Assembly (NCBI GenBank): GCA_027494165.1
Contig: JAOSJM010000005.1
Location: 62,001 to 126,000 of the forward strand
Reading direction: 5' to 3'
From: Acidimicrobiia bacterium
GTDB lineage: Bacteria > Actinomycetota > Acidimicrobiia > IMCC26256 > JAOSJM01
Length of the DNA: 64,000 nt
In this document: positions 44,815-54,088 of the stretch, one piece after another
Layout of the letters: each line of letters begins with the position of its first letter
Numbering within the stretch: position 1 is the first letter of the stretch
Program-made: the position numbers and the translations under genes
The notes under the pieces: model-generated
Database searches by the model: none
What the model was told of the DNA's origin: nothing
What the model saw: only the letters and a program-made list of their open reading frames with translations

Positions 44815-46449
44815 GTGAACGAGAACTACGCCAGCATCTGGGAGGCGATCGCGGATGCCTTCCCCGAGCGCATCGCGATCGTCGAGGGCGAGCGGCGCGT
44901 GAGCTACCGGGAGTGGGACGACCGCTCGGCCCGCCTGGCCGCCGCGCTCGCCGATCGGGGCGTCGGCCACGACGACATGGTCGCGGCCTTCCTCTACAAC
45001 TGCGTCGAGTACCTCGAGGTCGCCCACGCCGCCTTCAAGTGCCGTGCGGTCCCGATCAACATCAACTACCGGTACGTGGAGGAGGAGCTGGCCTACGTCC
45101 TCGAGGACTCGCAGGCCAAGGCCCTGGTCTTCCACCGCTCGCTGGCCGACCGGATCGCCGGGGTGCGGGAGCGGTTCCCTGATCTCGTGCTGATCCAGGT
45201 CGACGACGGAGGGACGGGTCGCGACGACGCCCTCGGCTACGAGGAGCTGCTGGCCGCCCACGAGCCGATGCCCCGCATCCCCCGGTCGGGCGAGGAGGAC
45301 CACTACGTCCTCTACACCGGCGGCACCACCGGGATGCCCAAGGGGGTGGTGTGGCGCCACGACGAGCTCTTCGGCACGCTCACCGCCACCTACGTGCTCT
45401 CCGGGACCGAGCCCCCCGACACCCTCGACCAGGTCGCCCCCAAGGCCCTCGAGGTCGAGAAGGCCGGCAACACCCCGATCACCATGCCGGCGTCGCCCAT
45501 GATCCACGGCACCGCCTTCTTCCTGGCCCAGACCACCCTCGTCCTCGCCGGGACCGTGGTCTTCCTGACCGGCCGGCACCTCGACGCCCACGAGCTCTGG
45601 CAGACCGTCGAGCGCGAGAAGGTCACCCAGATCGTCATCGTCGGCGACGCGTTCGCCAAGCCCATGGTGAAGGCCCTCGACGAGGCGGCCGAGCGCGGCG
45701 CGCCCTACGACATCTCCTCGGTCACCCAGATCGTCAGCTCGGGTGTCATGTGGACCGCCCCCGTGAAGCAGGCCCTCCTCGACCGGGGCAACATGCTCCT
45801 GGCCGACATGCTGGGGGCCAGCGAGGGCGGGCCCTTCGGCGTCTCGATGCTCAAGCCCGGCGACTCGGCCGAGACGGCCACGTTCACCATCGGGCCCCGC
45901 GCCAAGCTGCTGCGCGACGACGACACCGAGATCCCCTGGGGCTCCGACGAGGTCGGCGTCCTCGCCGTGGCCGAGCCGGTCCCCTCCGGCTACTTCAAGG
46001 ACCCCGAGAAGACCACGAGGACCTTCCGGGTCATCGACGGGATCCGCTACTCGATCCCCGGCGACTACGCCAAGGTCGACGCCGACGGCACCCTCCACCT
46101 CCTCGGGCGCGGCTCGGTGTGCATCAACACCGGCGGCGAGAAGGTCTACCCCGAGGAGGTCGAGGAGATCCTCAAGATCCACGCCGACGTCGACGACTGC
46201 AACGTCGTGGGGATTCCCGACGACCGGTGGGGCGAGGCCATCACCGCCGTCGTGCAGCCCAGGGACGGAGCGTCCGTGCGGGGCGAGGACCTCGAACCGC
46301 TCCTGCGCGAGCACCTGGCCGGCTACAAGGTCCCCAAGCACTGGGTCTTCGTCGACCGCATCGAGCGCAGCCCCGCCGGCAAGTCCCGGTACCGCTGGGC
46401 CCGCGCCACCGCCGCCGACGCCCTCGGCGTCGCCCTGCCGGAAGGCTGA
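44815..46449 (+). CDS. AMP-forming acyl-CoA ligase, FadD19-like
   Basis: An intact 544-residue ligase with an unusual P-loop, VLYTGGTTGMPKGVVWRHDE, in which the usual TSGTTG is TGGTTG and a WR pair follows. That variant is characteristic of the FadD19/FadD17-type ligases that activate sterol side-chain acids in mycobacteria and rhodococci. Other marks: PASPMIHGTAFFLAQTTLVL, INTGGEKVYPEEVEEILKIH, and the end SPAGKSRYRWARA with the catalytic lysine. GTG 44815 has GGAGGCCCC upstream. Whether the substrate is a sterol, a terpenoid or another branched acid is not shown; no sterol-ring or mce genes occur here. Confidence 0.88.
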   Translation: MNENYASIWEAIADAFPERIAIVEGERRVSYREWDDRSARLAAALADRGVGHDDMVAAFLYNCVEYLEVAHAAFKCRAVPININYRYVEEELAYVLEDSQAKALVFHRSLADRIAGVRERFPDLVLIQVDDGGTGRDDALGYEELLAAHEPMPRIPRSGEEDHYVLYTGGTTGMPKGVVWRHDELFGTLTATYVLSGTEPPDTLDQVAPKALEVEKAGNTPITMPASPMIHGTAFFLAQTTLVLAGTVVFLTGRHLDAHELWQTVEREKVTQIVIVGDAFAKPMVKALDEAAERGAPYDISSVTQIVSSGVMWTAPVKQALLDRGNMLLADMLGASEGGPFGVSMLKPGDSAETATFTIGPRAKLLRDDDTEIPWGSDEVGVLAVAEPVPSGYFKDPEKTTRTFRVIDGIRYSIPGDYAKVDADGTLHLLGRGSVCINTGGEKVYPEEVEEILKIHADVDDCNVVGIPDDRWGEAITAVVQPRDGASVRGEDLEPLLREHLAGYKVPKHWVFVDRIERSPAGKSRYRWARATAADALGVALPEG

Positions 46450-46452
46450 GCA

Positions 46453-48045
46453 TCAGCCCTTGGGCAGCCGGACCCCCGCGGCTTCGCGGTCCCAGGTCCG
46501 CTCGGTGACCCCGGCCTGGCGCAGCTCCACCTTGCGGACCTTCGCCGTCGGGGTCTTGGGGAGCGCGTCGGCCACCTCCACGTAGCGCGGGATCATGAAG
46601 CGCGGCATCCGCGCCGCCAGCTCCAGCACCAGCGCCTCGGGGTCGACGTCCTTCCCTGGCGCGGGCACGACGACCAGCTTGACCTCGTCCTCGCCGTGCT
46701 CGGAGGGCACCGCCACCGCGGCCGACTCGGCCACCTCCACCAGGGAGTTGACGATCGCCTCGACCTCCATCGACGAGATGTTCTCTCCCCGGCGGCGGAT
46801 CGTGTCCTTGAAGCGGTCGACGAAGAAGAAGTTGCCCTCCTCGTCCCGGGTGAAGCCGTCCCCGGTGTGGAACCAGCCGTTGCGCCAGGCCTCGGCCGTC
46901 TTGTCCGGCATCCCGTAGTACCCCGCGTTGAGCACCCACGGCTCGTCCGCCCTGACGACCAGCTCCCCCACCTGCCCCGGCGGCACCTCGTAGTCGTGCT
47001 CGTCGACGATCCGGCACTGGTACCCGGCCTGCACCTGGCCGCAGCTCTTGGGGTCGGGGATCCCCCAGCCCTGCGTCGCGATGGGGTTGCTGACCTCGGT
47101 CATGTTGTAGACGGTCCGAACCCTCATGCCGTAACGGCGGGCCAGCTCCTCCACCTGGGGGATGGGCGGGACGACCATGGCCTTCTCGAGCGGGATCTCC
47201 GCGTCGTCGGGGCGCTCGGGCTGCTGGTGGAGCCAGGCCGCCATCGTGAAGATCAGCATGGCGAACGTGCAGCCGTAGGTGCGGACGTCGTCCATGAACT
47301 CGTCGGTGGAGAACACGTCCCGGACGACGCAGGACCCGCCCGCCGCGAGCATGAAGGCCACCGGGGACTTCCCCGAGACGTGGTACGCGGGGAACGGGAC
47401 GTACCCCACGTCGTGCTCGTCGAAGTCCTCCAGTGGGGCCATACCGACGGCCGTGCGATGGAGCTGCGCCCACGGGACGAGGACGCCCTTGGAGGGCCCG
47501 GTCGTCCCCGACGTGTAGAGGATCGCGCAGAGGTCCCAGGGATCGGGTGGCTCCAGGTCGGAAGTCGGGGACACCCCCTCGAACACATCCTCCCGGCCCA
47601 GGACCCGGAAGGGCAGCGCGACGGACGGGTCGCCGTCGTCGTCGGGGACGATCACCGTCTCGAGGTTCGGGCACCGGTCGGCCACCGCGGCGAGGCGCTC
47701 GAGCCATCGCGCCGCGATCACGATCACCCGGGCCTTCGAGTCGTTCACGACGTACTCGAGCATCGCCCCCAGGTACTGGGTGTTCACCGGGACCTCGACG
47801 GCCCTCAACCAGCCGATCCCCAACCAGGTCGCGTAGGTGTCGATCCGCGTGGGGAGCATGGTCAGGACCGTGGCCCCGGACGTGACGCCCAACCGCCGGA
47901 GGGCCGCCGCCCACCCGAGCGCGGCCTCGTGGAGCTGGCGGTGGGTCACCTCGCCCCCGCCGACCTCCCGCATGAAGACGCGGTCGGGGTGCTCGGCGGC
48001 ACGACGCGCCAGGCACCCCGGCATCATCTCGTCACGTGTGAGCAT
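46453..48045 (-). CDS. AMP-forming acyl-CoA ligase, CaiC-like
   Basis: A 530-residue intact ligase: AILYTSGTTGPSKGVLVPWA P-loop, YVPFPAYHVSGKSPVAFML, TVYNMTEVSNPIATQGW, HTGDGFTRDEEGNFFFVDRF, KDTIRRRGENISSMEVEAIV and TPTAKVRKVELRQAG. The RRRGENIS motif is typical of the crotonobetaine/carnitine-CoA ligase (CaiC) branch. ATG 48045 follows GGAGGAGCC and overlaps the end of the permease fusion by 14 bp, so it is the last gene of the operon from 53023. The + ligase ends only 3 bp from its stop. Confidence 0.9.
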   Translation of the reverse strand: MLTRDEMMPGCLARRAAEHPDRVFMREVGGGEVTHRQLHEAALGWAAALRRLGVTSGATVLTMLPTRIDTYATWLGIGWLRAVEVPVNTQYLGAMLEYVVNDSKARVIVIAARWLERLAAVADRCPNLETVIVPDDDGDPSVALPFRVLGREDVFEGVSPTSDLEPPDPWDLCAILYTSGTTGPSKGVLVPWAQLHRTAVGMAPLEDFDEHDVGYVPFPAYHVSGKSPVAFMLAAGGSCVVRDVFSTDEFMDDVRTYGCTFAMLIFTMAAWLHQQPERPDDAEIPLEKAMVVPPIPQVEELARRYGMRVRTVYNMTEVSNPIATQGWGIPDPKSCGQVQAGYQCRIVDEHDYEVPPGQVGELVVRADEPWVLNAGYYGMPDKTAEAWRNGWFHTGDGFTRDEEGNFFFVDRFKDTIRRRGENISSMEVEAIVNSLVEVAESAAVAVPSEHGEDEVKLVVVPAPGKDVDPEALVLELAARMPRFMIPRYVEVADALPKTPTAKVRKVELRQAGVTERTWDREAAGVRLPKG

Positions 48046-50015
48046 GGCTCCTCCCCTCACTCTGATCGTCCATCGCCGACGGTCGCCTCGTGCTCGCGGG
48101 TCCCGAGCTGGTGGCGGTCCCCACGCCACCCGGATGTGGGCGGGGTCGGGAGCTCCGGACGTGCCCGACGCGGTCCCGCAACAGCGACGCGATCCCGTCG
48201 GGGTGCGTCGTGAGGGTCACCAGCAGCAGGACCGCCATGAGCACCGACTCGAAGCTCTCGATCGCCGTGATCCGCGACACGACGTTCGAGAAGACGCCGC
48301 CGTTGGCCAGGAGGCCCGCGACGACGGCGCCACTGATCATCCCGATCCCGCCGAGGTAGGCCTGGAGCACGACGTGGAGCGAGGCGATCGGACCGAAGCG
48401 CTCGAAGCCGATGATCCGCAGGTGGTAGGCGAGGAGCCCGCCGGCCAGCCCGGCCACGAAGGCCGAGGCCGCGAAGCCGGTCAGCTTCGTCTGCGCGACC
48501 CCGATGCCTGCCGCGGCGGCCGCGCGCTCGTTCTCCCGCACCGCGATGAACCGTCGGCCGAGCGCCGAGCGGCGCAGGTTCGCGACGAGCGAGGCGATCA
48601 GGACCAGGGCGCCGAGGCTCAGGATCGCGAACCAGCGGGGGCCCAGCTCCCAGCCGAACAGGGAGGGGGCCGCGACCCGGCTCCCCTCGAACCGGCCGGT
48701 CACCGACGGGTTCTGGAACAGGACCCGATCGAGGGCGAGGGCGGCCGCCAGGGTCACGATGGCCAGGCTCGGCCCCCGCACTCTGACCGAGGGCAACCCG
48801 AGGACCAGGCCCAGGGTCGTGGCCAGGAGCGCCCCGGCCACGATCGGCAACGGGAACGGCCAGCCCAGGTCGCTCGAGAGCTTCGACACGACGAACGCGG
48901 CCACCCCCACGAACGCCATGTGGACCAGCGACACCTGCCCGACGTACCCGGTGACCACGACCAGGGAGAGGGCGACGACGGCCATCAGGATCGAGATCGT
49001 CGCGGCCCTGGTCCACGTCGCCGTGGCGAGCGCCAGCACCGGTGCGCCGACGAGGAGCGCGGCCGCCGCCGGAACGAGCACGCGCCGCGGACTCGGGCTG
49101 CGGGGAGTCCAGCGGGCCCGCGATCCCTCACGGCCCGGGAGAAGCCGCCCGAAGGCGATCATGGCGAGGATGACGACGACCGCGGGGAACGCGTCGGCCC
49201 GCCCCTGCCCCTGCCACAGGAAGGCGATCCCCGGCCCGTGGTCCCCCGTAGCTCGTGATGACCGACTGGACCATCCCGATGGCGAAGGCCGCCACGGTCG
49301 TGACGACGATCGACGAGAAGCGGCCGATCAACGCGGCGGTGAAGACCGGGACGATCATCAGCGTGAGCGCGAGCGGGTCCATCCCCACCATCGGGGTGAC
49401 GAGGATCCCGGCGAGCGCGGCCAGGGCGCTGCCGAACGCCCACGTCTGGACGGCGACGACGTCGGGCGAGAACCCCAGGAGCTGGGCTCCGCGCTCGTTG
49501 TCGCTCATCGCCCTCATCACGAGCCCGGTCCGCGTCCTGCCGACGAGCAACGCGGTGACGCCCGCCACGGCCACGGCGATGCCCCCGAGGTACAGCCGGT
49601 CCAAACCCACCCGGACCCCGAGAACCTCGACGACGCGGACCGGAAGGACCGAGGAGGGGATCCTCACGCCACCGCCGAAGATCCACACCACGAGGGCTTC
49701 GAGGAGCACCACCAGCGCGAGGGTCGCCACGACCTTGGCCAGCAGGCCCGTACGTCGGAGGGGTCGCATGAGCAGCAGGTGCATGGCCGCCCCGATGACG
49801 ACACCGAGGACAAGGACGGCGGCGAAGGCCGCGGCCAGCGGCCACGACCTCCGCTCGTGCAGCTCGAAGAACAGGTAGGCACAGAACGTGCCGATGGCGC
49901 CCTGGGCGAAGTTCAGGATCCCCGTGCCCCGGAACACGACCACGACACCGGTGGCGAGGATGGCGTAGGCCGCCCCCGCGCCGATGCCGAGCAGGGCGAA
50001 CTGGAGGGTCCGCAC
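48032..50015 (-). CDS. Fused LivH-LivM permease of a Liv-type ABC importer (one-base frame break)
   Basis: About 660 residues. The N-terminal half is LivH-like: LLGIGAGAAYAILATGVVVV, TGILNFAQGAIGTFCAYLFF, AMSDNERGAQLLGFSPDVVA. A frame break at the five-C run 49243-49247 (one extra base) leads to DHGPGIAFLWQGQGRADAFP. The frame then runs without stop into a LivM half: SILMAVVALSLVVVTGYVGQ, VSLVHMAFVGVAAFVVSKLS, RENERAAAAAGIGVAQTKL. Joined, it provides both channel subunits in one chain. No ATPase genes are near; it may borrow those of another system. GTG 50015. A binding protein (51734-53023) belongs to the same operon. Confidence 0.82.
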
Positions 50016-50024
50016 GGCCTCGGC

Positions 50025-51602
50025 TCAGATCGGCGCCACGGGGTGACGCTTGGGCGGCAGGGACAGCCGGCTCGGGTTCGACGAGACGACCCGCAGGGCC
50101 AGCACCACCCGGCGCCGCGTGTCGGCCGGGTCGATCAGGTCGTCGACCGTGAAGCCGGCCGCGGTCTGCTCGGCCGACGACCGCTCGAGGAGCCGCTCGA
50201 CGAGCGCACGCCGGGCCTTCTCGGGGTCGTCGGCCGACGCCCAGTGCTCGCGCAAGGCGACGTCGACCGCCCCCTCGATGCCCATGGCGCTCATCTCGGC
50301 CTCCGGCCAGAGGAGGAGCAGGTCGTTCCCGAGCCCGCGCTGGGCCCCCATGGCCACCATCCCCATCCCGTAGGCCTTCCGGAGGACCACGGTGATCAGC
50401 CCGGCTGCGTGGTGGCCGAGCGCCTGGAGCATCTTGGCCGAGCGGCGCACGAGCGCGGCCGACTCGGAACCGGAGCCGGGCAGGAACCCGGGGGTGTCGC
50501 AGAGGGAGAGCACCGGGAGCCCGAACGCGCTGCAGAGCGACAGCAGGCGCCCCGCCTTCTCGGCCGCGGACGCGTCGATCGCCCCCGCGAGGTGCATCGG
50601 CTGGTTGGCCATCATCCCGACGGGCCGCCCGTCGATCCGGGCCAGGCCCGTCACCATGTTCCGGGCCCACTCGGGCCGGAGCTCGAAGAGCTCTCCGTCG
50701 TCGACGAGGAGGCGCAGCACCCCCCTGACGTCGTACCCGCGCCGCCGGTCCCGGGGAACCACGGTCCGCAGCTCCGGGACGGGATCGAGGAGGTCGTCAC
50801 GGGTGGGCCCGCGTGGAGGTGGGGCGCTCGCGTTCGTGGGCAGGAACGAGAGGTACCGGCGGATGGCGTGCAGGCACTCCTCGTCCGACTCGCACACCAG
50901 GTCCGCGTTCCCGGACCTCGCCTGGCGCTCGGCCCCACCGAGCTCGTCCTTCGTCAGATCCTCCCCGGTGGCGGCCCGGACGAGCGCGGGGCCGGCGATG
51001 CCCATCGAGGAGGTTCCCCGGACCATGGGGACGAAGTCGGCGAGGCTGGACGAGTTCGCCGGTCCGGCGAACCCCGGGCCCATGATGGAACAGACCACCG
51101 GGGCCCAGCCCGAGAGCCGCACCACCGCCTCGAAGAAGGGCATGGCGTGCTTGCCGAACCCGCTCGCGTCGAGCCCTTCGGTGATCCGGTGCCCCCCGCC
51201 CTCGAGGAGCATGACGAGCGGGAGGCCGTGCCGCAGCGCCAGGTCGGCCATCCGGTACTGCTTCTCCATCCCCAGCCGGCCGTCGGAGCCGCCCTCGACG
51301 GTGAAGTCGCTGGCCACCACGGCGACCGGGCGGCCGTCGACCGACCCCGTCCCGGCGATCAGCCCGTCCGCCGGAGAGGACGAGTACGCGGAGTCGTCGG
51401 CGTCGTAGTCGCGGACGAGCCCGCCGTGCTCCGAGAAGGTCCCGGGGTCGCACAGGGCCGCCACCCGCTCCCGGGCGGTGAGCGTTCCCCGCTCGCGCGC
51501 CCGCCGGACGGTGTCGGGCCGGCGGGCGTCCTCCAGCCGGTCACGCAGGTCACGGACCCGATGGACCCTCGGATCGACCTCGGCGTCCTCGCTCTCGCTC
51601 AT
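50025..51602 (-). CDS. Acyl-CoA carboxylase, carboxyltransferase (beta) subunit
   Basis: A 525-residue carboxyltransferase: RRARERGTLTARERVAALCD, VVASDFTVEGGSDGRLGMEK, MLLEGGGHRITEG, CSIMGPGFAGPANSSSLADF, VPRDRRRGYDVRGVLRLLVD, SLCDTPGFLPGSGSESAALV. The family moves CO2 from carboxybiotin to acyl-CoA. No biotin carboxylase gene is adjacent, so it must share a distant alpha subunit. ATG 51602 is preferred (GGAG six bases before); GTG 51626 is an alternative. It lies between a binding-protein gene and the permease fusion, so carboxylation is probably an early step for the imported compound. Confidence 0.85.
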   Translation of the reverse strand: MSESEDAEVDPRVHRVRDLRDRLEDARRPDTVRRARERGTLTARERVAALCDPGTFSEHGGLVRDYDADDSAYSSSPADGLIAGTGSVDGRPVAVVASDFTVEGGSDGRLGMEKQYRMADLALRHGLPLVMLLEGGGHRITEGLDASGFGKHAMPFFEAVVRLSGWAPVVCSIMGPGFAGPANSSSLADFVPMVRGTSSMGIAGPALVRAATGEDLTKDELGGAERQARSGNADLVCESDEECLHAIRRYLSFLPTNASAPPPRGPTRDDLLDPVPELRTVVPRDRRRGYDVRGVLRLLVDDGELFELRPEWARNMVTGLARIDGRPVGMMANQPMHLAGAIDASAAEKAGRLLSLCSAFGLPVLSLCDTPGFLPGSGSESAALVRRSAKMLQALGHHAAGLITVVLRKAYGMGMVAMGAQRGLGNDLLLLWPEAEMSAMGIEGAVDVALREHWASADDPEKARRALVERLLERSSAEQTAAGFTVDDLIDPADTRRRVVLALRVVSSNPSRLSLPPKRHPVAPI

Positions 51603-51645
51603 CCTGGCTCCGGATCGGTCGGTCACTCGGTGGTCGTCGATGGAT

Positions 51646-51682
51646 GGTGCCGGCTGCCCGGAGCGCCCGGGCAGCCGGCACC
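51646..51682 (-). terminator. 16-bp perfect hairpin after the binding-protein gene
   Basis: Arms 51646-51661 and 51667-51682 pair without mismatch, loop AGCGC, the strongest stem seen in the window. It lies 52 bp after the binding-protein stop and upstream of the carboxyltransferase start. No T tract. Confidence 0.7.
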
Positions 51683-51733
51683 GACGCAGGCTCGCCTCGG
51701 AAGCCGGGGATCAAGGGTTGGGGAGGAACCCGG

Positions 51734-53023
51734 TCACAGTCCGGCCACCCAGTCGCTCACCTGCGAGTACTCGCCATCCTGGTACCTGACGATGACGTAG
51801 TAGGGGTTCCACACCTTGGGCAGCTGCGCGGGGGCGAGCTCCGGGCCCCAGGCGTGGGCCATGAGCAGCGACTCCTCGGCCACCGAGCTCAGCGCCGCCA
51901 GGATCGAGGCCGGAGTGATCTCGCCGGCCTCCTCCTCCGCCCTCTCCATCATGCGGACGAGCAGGTCCACACTGGCCGCGCTGTTCTGGACCTTCTCGCG
52001 GATCTCCAGATCGGGCGCGTAGCGCTCCATCACCTCCACGAACTCCCGGACCTCGGGATCGTCGTCGGTCGGGAGGAGGAAGGCGGAGCTGAAGAACGCC
52101 CCTTCGATGGCCGGGCCGGCCGCCTCGATCACCTCCGGTGTGTTCGCGGCCCCGGGGAGCACGAGGTCGCCTTCGAGGCCGGCGATGTCGGCGGCTTGGA
52201 CCAGACGGACCGCCCAGTTCTGGCTGGTCAGGAGGACCGTGACGTCGGCGCCGTTGGCCGTCGCGGTGGTCAGCGCCGGGGTGAAGTCGGGGGCGGCCGG
52301 GTCGAAGGCCACGAGGAAGGCCTCCTCGCCGCCGGCCGCCTCGAAGGCCGCCGCCGCGCCCTCGGCGGACGCCTTCCCGGGCGCGATGTCGGGGTAGACG
52401 ATGTTCATCGTCTTCGCGCCGTTCTCAGCGAAGTAGACGGAGATCGCCGGATAGGTACCGGCTCCCCCACCGATCGTCGGGAAGTTGTAGTCGCTCGAGT
52501 ACTCGGCGCCCGACTGCGGGCTTCCCCCGACGGCAGGGATCCCCGCCGCCTCGATGAGGGGCATCCCGTTGGAGCCGAGTTGCGAGGTCGTGTTGTCGAC
52601 GAACGCCACGACGCCGTCGTCGATGAGCTGCTGGGCGCACCCGGCGTTCTGGCCCGGATCGCCGTGGTCGTCGCAGTTGACGATCTCGATCGGCCGTCCG
52701 TTGACGCCACCGAGCTCCTCGTTGACGTACTCGGCGTACGCGTCGTGGGCGGCCACGACCTCGGGTGACGAGAAGATCTTGGAGTCGACCTCGACGATCG
52801 ACCCGATCTTGATCGGCTCACCCGTCGCCTTCTGTCCGGCGCTGCTGGTGGTGGTCTCGGCGGAGCCGCTCGTGCTCGCCGGCGCCGCCGTCTCGCCGCC
52901 GTCGTCGTCGTCGCCGCACGCGCTGGCCACCAGGGCGAGCGTCATCAGCAGCGCAGCCCAGACCGGCACCCCGCGGAGCCGCCTCCCTGTCCCGTCGTTC
53001 ACGCGTCGCACGTGCCCTCCCAT
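51734..53023 (-). CDS. ABC transporter substrate-binding lipoprotein, Peripla_BP_6 type
   Basis: An intact 429-residue protein with hydrophobic leader, lipobox LVASAC followed by GDDDDGG, a Ser/Thr linker and the ligand domain starting PIKIGSIVEVDSKIFSSPEV. YVNEELGGVNGRPIEIVNCD, a two-cysteine-spaced segment (NCDDHG, NAGCAQQ) and VDNTTSQLGSNGMPLIEAAG are typical of the binding-protein group also seen at 21224. ATG 53023 is chosen; GTG 53041 is possible. First gene of the operon 53023-46453. Upstream lies the 24-bp palindrome, likely the regulator's site. Confidence 0.92.
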   Translation of the reverse strand: MGGHVRRVNDGTGRRLRGVPVWAALLMTLALVASACGDDDDGGETAAPASTSGSAETTTSSAGQKATGEPIKIGSIVEVDSKIFSSPEVVAAHDAYAEYVNEELGGVNGRPIEIVNCDDHGDPGQNAGCAQQLIDDGVVAFVDNTTSQLGSNGMPLIEAAGIPAVGGSPQSGAEYSSDYNFPTIGGGAGTYPAISVYFAENGAKTMNIVYPDIAPGKASAEGAAAAFEAAGGEEAFLVAFDPAAPDFTPALTTATANGADVTVLLTSQNWAVRLVQAADIAGLEGDLVLPGAANTPEVIEAAGPAIEGAFFSSAFLLPTDDDPEVREFVEVMERYAPDLEIREKVQNSAASVDLLVRMMERAEEEAGEITPASILAALSSVAEESLLMAHAWGPELAPAQLPKVWNPYYVIVRYQDGEYSQVSDWVAGL

Positions 53024-53115
53024 CGCCGTCGCCCCACCCACGCCCGGGCGGACGGAGGTCTCGGAGGCGACCTCGAGACCGCACCGCTCGAGACGCCCTG
53101 TTCGTCGAGCCGAAT

Positions 53116-53139
53116 GCTCGACCGACTAGTCGGTCGAGC
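53116..53139. promoter_or_regulatory. 24-bp perfect palindrome, candidate TetR operator
   Basis: Half site GCTCGACCGACT followed by its exact reverse complement. It sits in the 406-bp gap (53024-53429) between the binding-protein gene and the divergent TetR gene. A looser related site is at 53237-53257. The rest of the gap holds no gene I can support. Confidence 0.75.
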
Positions 53140-53236
53140 GTCGGGAGCCCGGAGCATATCGAGTGATCGCCTCTCCCACAAGAGGTCTTGACCAGGTATG
53201 ATGAGGAGGCCGGAGGAATGCGGCCCTCACCGACCG

Positions 53237-53257
53237 TTGGTCGACTAATGGACGAGC
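53237..53257. promoter_or_regulatory. Degenerate second operator-like site
   Basis: TTGGTCGACTAATGGACGAGC (split as TTGGTCGACTAA, a 10-of-12 palindrome, plus GGACGAGC). On the minus strand it aligns with the 24-bp palindrome at roughly 15 of 23 positions, and it also resembles TTGGTCGATAATCGTCGAGC at 7779-7798. Confidence 0.4.
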
Positions 53258-53429
53258 GACCACCGGTGCGGATCGGGGCCGCCCCGGATCCGGAGGCACC
53301 GGCCCGGCCCGAGGGGATCGAGCGATGACTCCGCGCCGCCCGACCGGAGCCACAATGCGGCCGAGGACGCCGAGACGCTCCCGTCGGCCCCGTGGGAAGC
53401 TTCGCTCCGTGACGACAGGAGGACCCAGG

Positions 53430-54080
53430 ATGGACCCGGTTCCGGCGAAGGTCGCCGGCTCGACCGCCGAGGCCCCGGCCGATCGACGGCGCGCGGAGAT
53501 CATCTTCCAGGCGGCCGTGCTCTTCGACCGGAACGGCTACCACTCCACGAGCATGGAGGACATCGCCACGGCGATCGGGCTCCGCAAGCCCACGCTCTAC
53601 CACTACGTGTCGAGCAAGGAGGAGATCCTCTTCCTCATCCACAAGGAGGCCATCAGCGTCCTCGTGGCGCGCCACCAGGCGCGCCAGCGCACCTCGATGC
53701 CGATGAGCCACCAGCTCCTGGAGATCATCTCCGACATCCTCGAGGTGACCGGCCAGGGCGGCTCCCCCCACGGGCGGGTCTTCCTCGAGCACTACCGTGA
53801 GCTCCCCGAGCAGTACCAGGCGGTCATCCGCGCCGAACGGGTGCAGTACACGAGGATGGTCGAGGACGTCATACGCGCCGGGATCGAACGCGGTGAGCTC
53901 GAGCCCGTGGACCCCAGGATCACCGCCTTCGCCCTCATCGGGATGGCGGTCTGGTCCTACCAGTGGTACCGGGTCGAAGGCCCGCTGGGAGGCCGGGAGA
54001 TCGCCTACCAGTTCTGGGACATCCTCCTGAAGGGGATCGCCCGGCGCACCGGGACCGACGGCGGCCCGGTGGCCGGCTGA
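53430..54080 (+). CDS. TetR family transcriptional regulator
   Basis: A 216-residue regulator: ADRRRAEIIFQAAVLFDRNG, YHSTSMEDIATAIGLRKPTL and YHYVSSKEEILFLIHKEAIS form the TetR DNA-binding domain. The C-terminal domain (FLEHYRELPEQYQAVIRAER) is TetR_C-like and close to KstR2-type regulators in style. ATG 53430 has AGGAGGACCC upstream; a longer frame from 53325 lacks this signal. It is divergent from the binding-protein operon, with a perfect palindrome between, so it probably represses both and responds to a CoA ester of the imported acid. Confidence 0.88.
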   Translation: MDPVPAKVAGSTAEAPADRRRAEIIFQAAVLFDRNGYHSTSMEDIATAIGLRKPTLYHYVSSKEEILFLIHKEAISVLVARHQARQRTSMPMSHQLLEIISDILEVTGQGGSPHGRVFLEHYRELPEQYQAVIRAERVQYTRMVEDVIRAGIERGELEPVDPRITAFALIGMAVWSYQWYRVEGPLGGREIAYQFWDILLKGIARRTGTDGGPVAG

Positions 54081-54088
54081 TCCCCCTC

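Noticed and set aside
44815-46449. Assigning the region to sterol degradation because of the FadD19-like ligase and IpdAB-like pair.
   Set aside because: No mce transporter, sterol-ring oxygenase, KstD or Hsa genes are present; the evidence supports only family resemblance.
53150-53430. A longer TetR start at 53325 and small frames in the gap.
   Set aside because: The upstream extension is Arg/Pro-rich without a ribosome site, whereas ATG 53430 has a good AGGAGG; no small frame has support.
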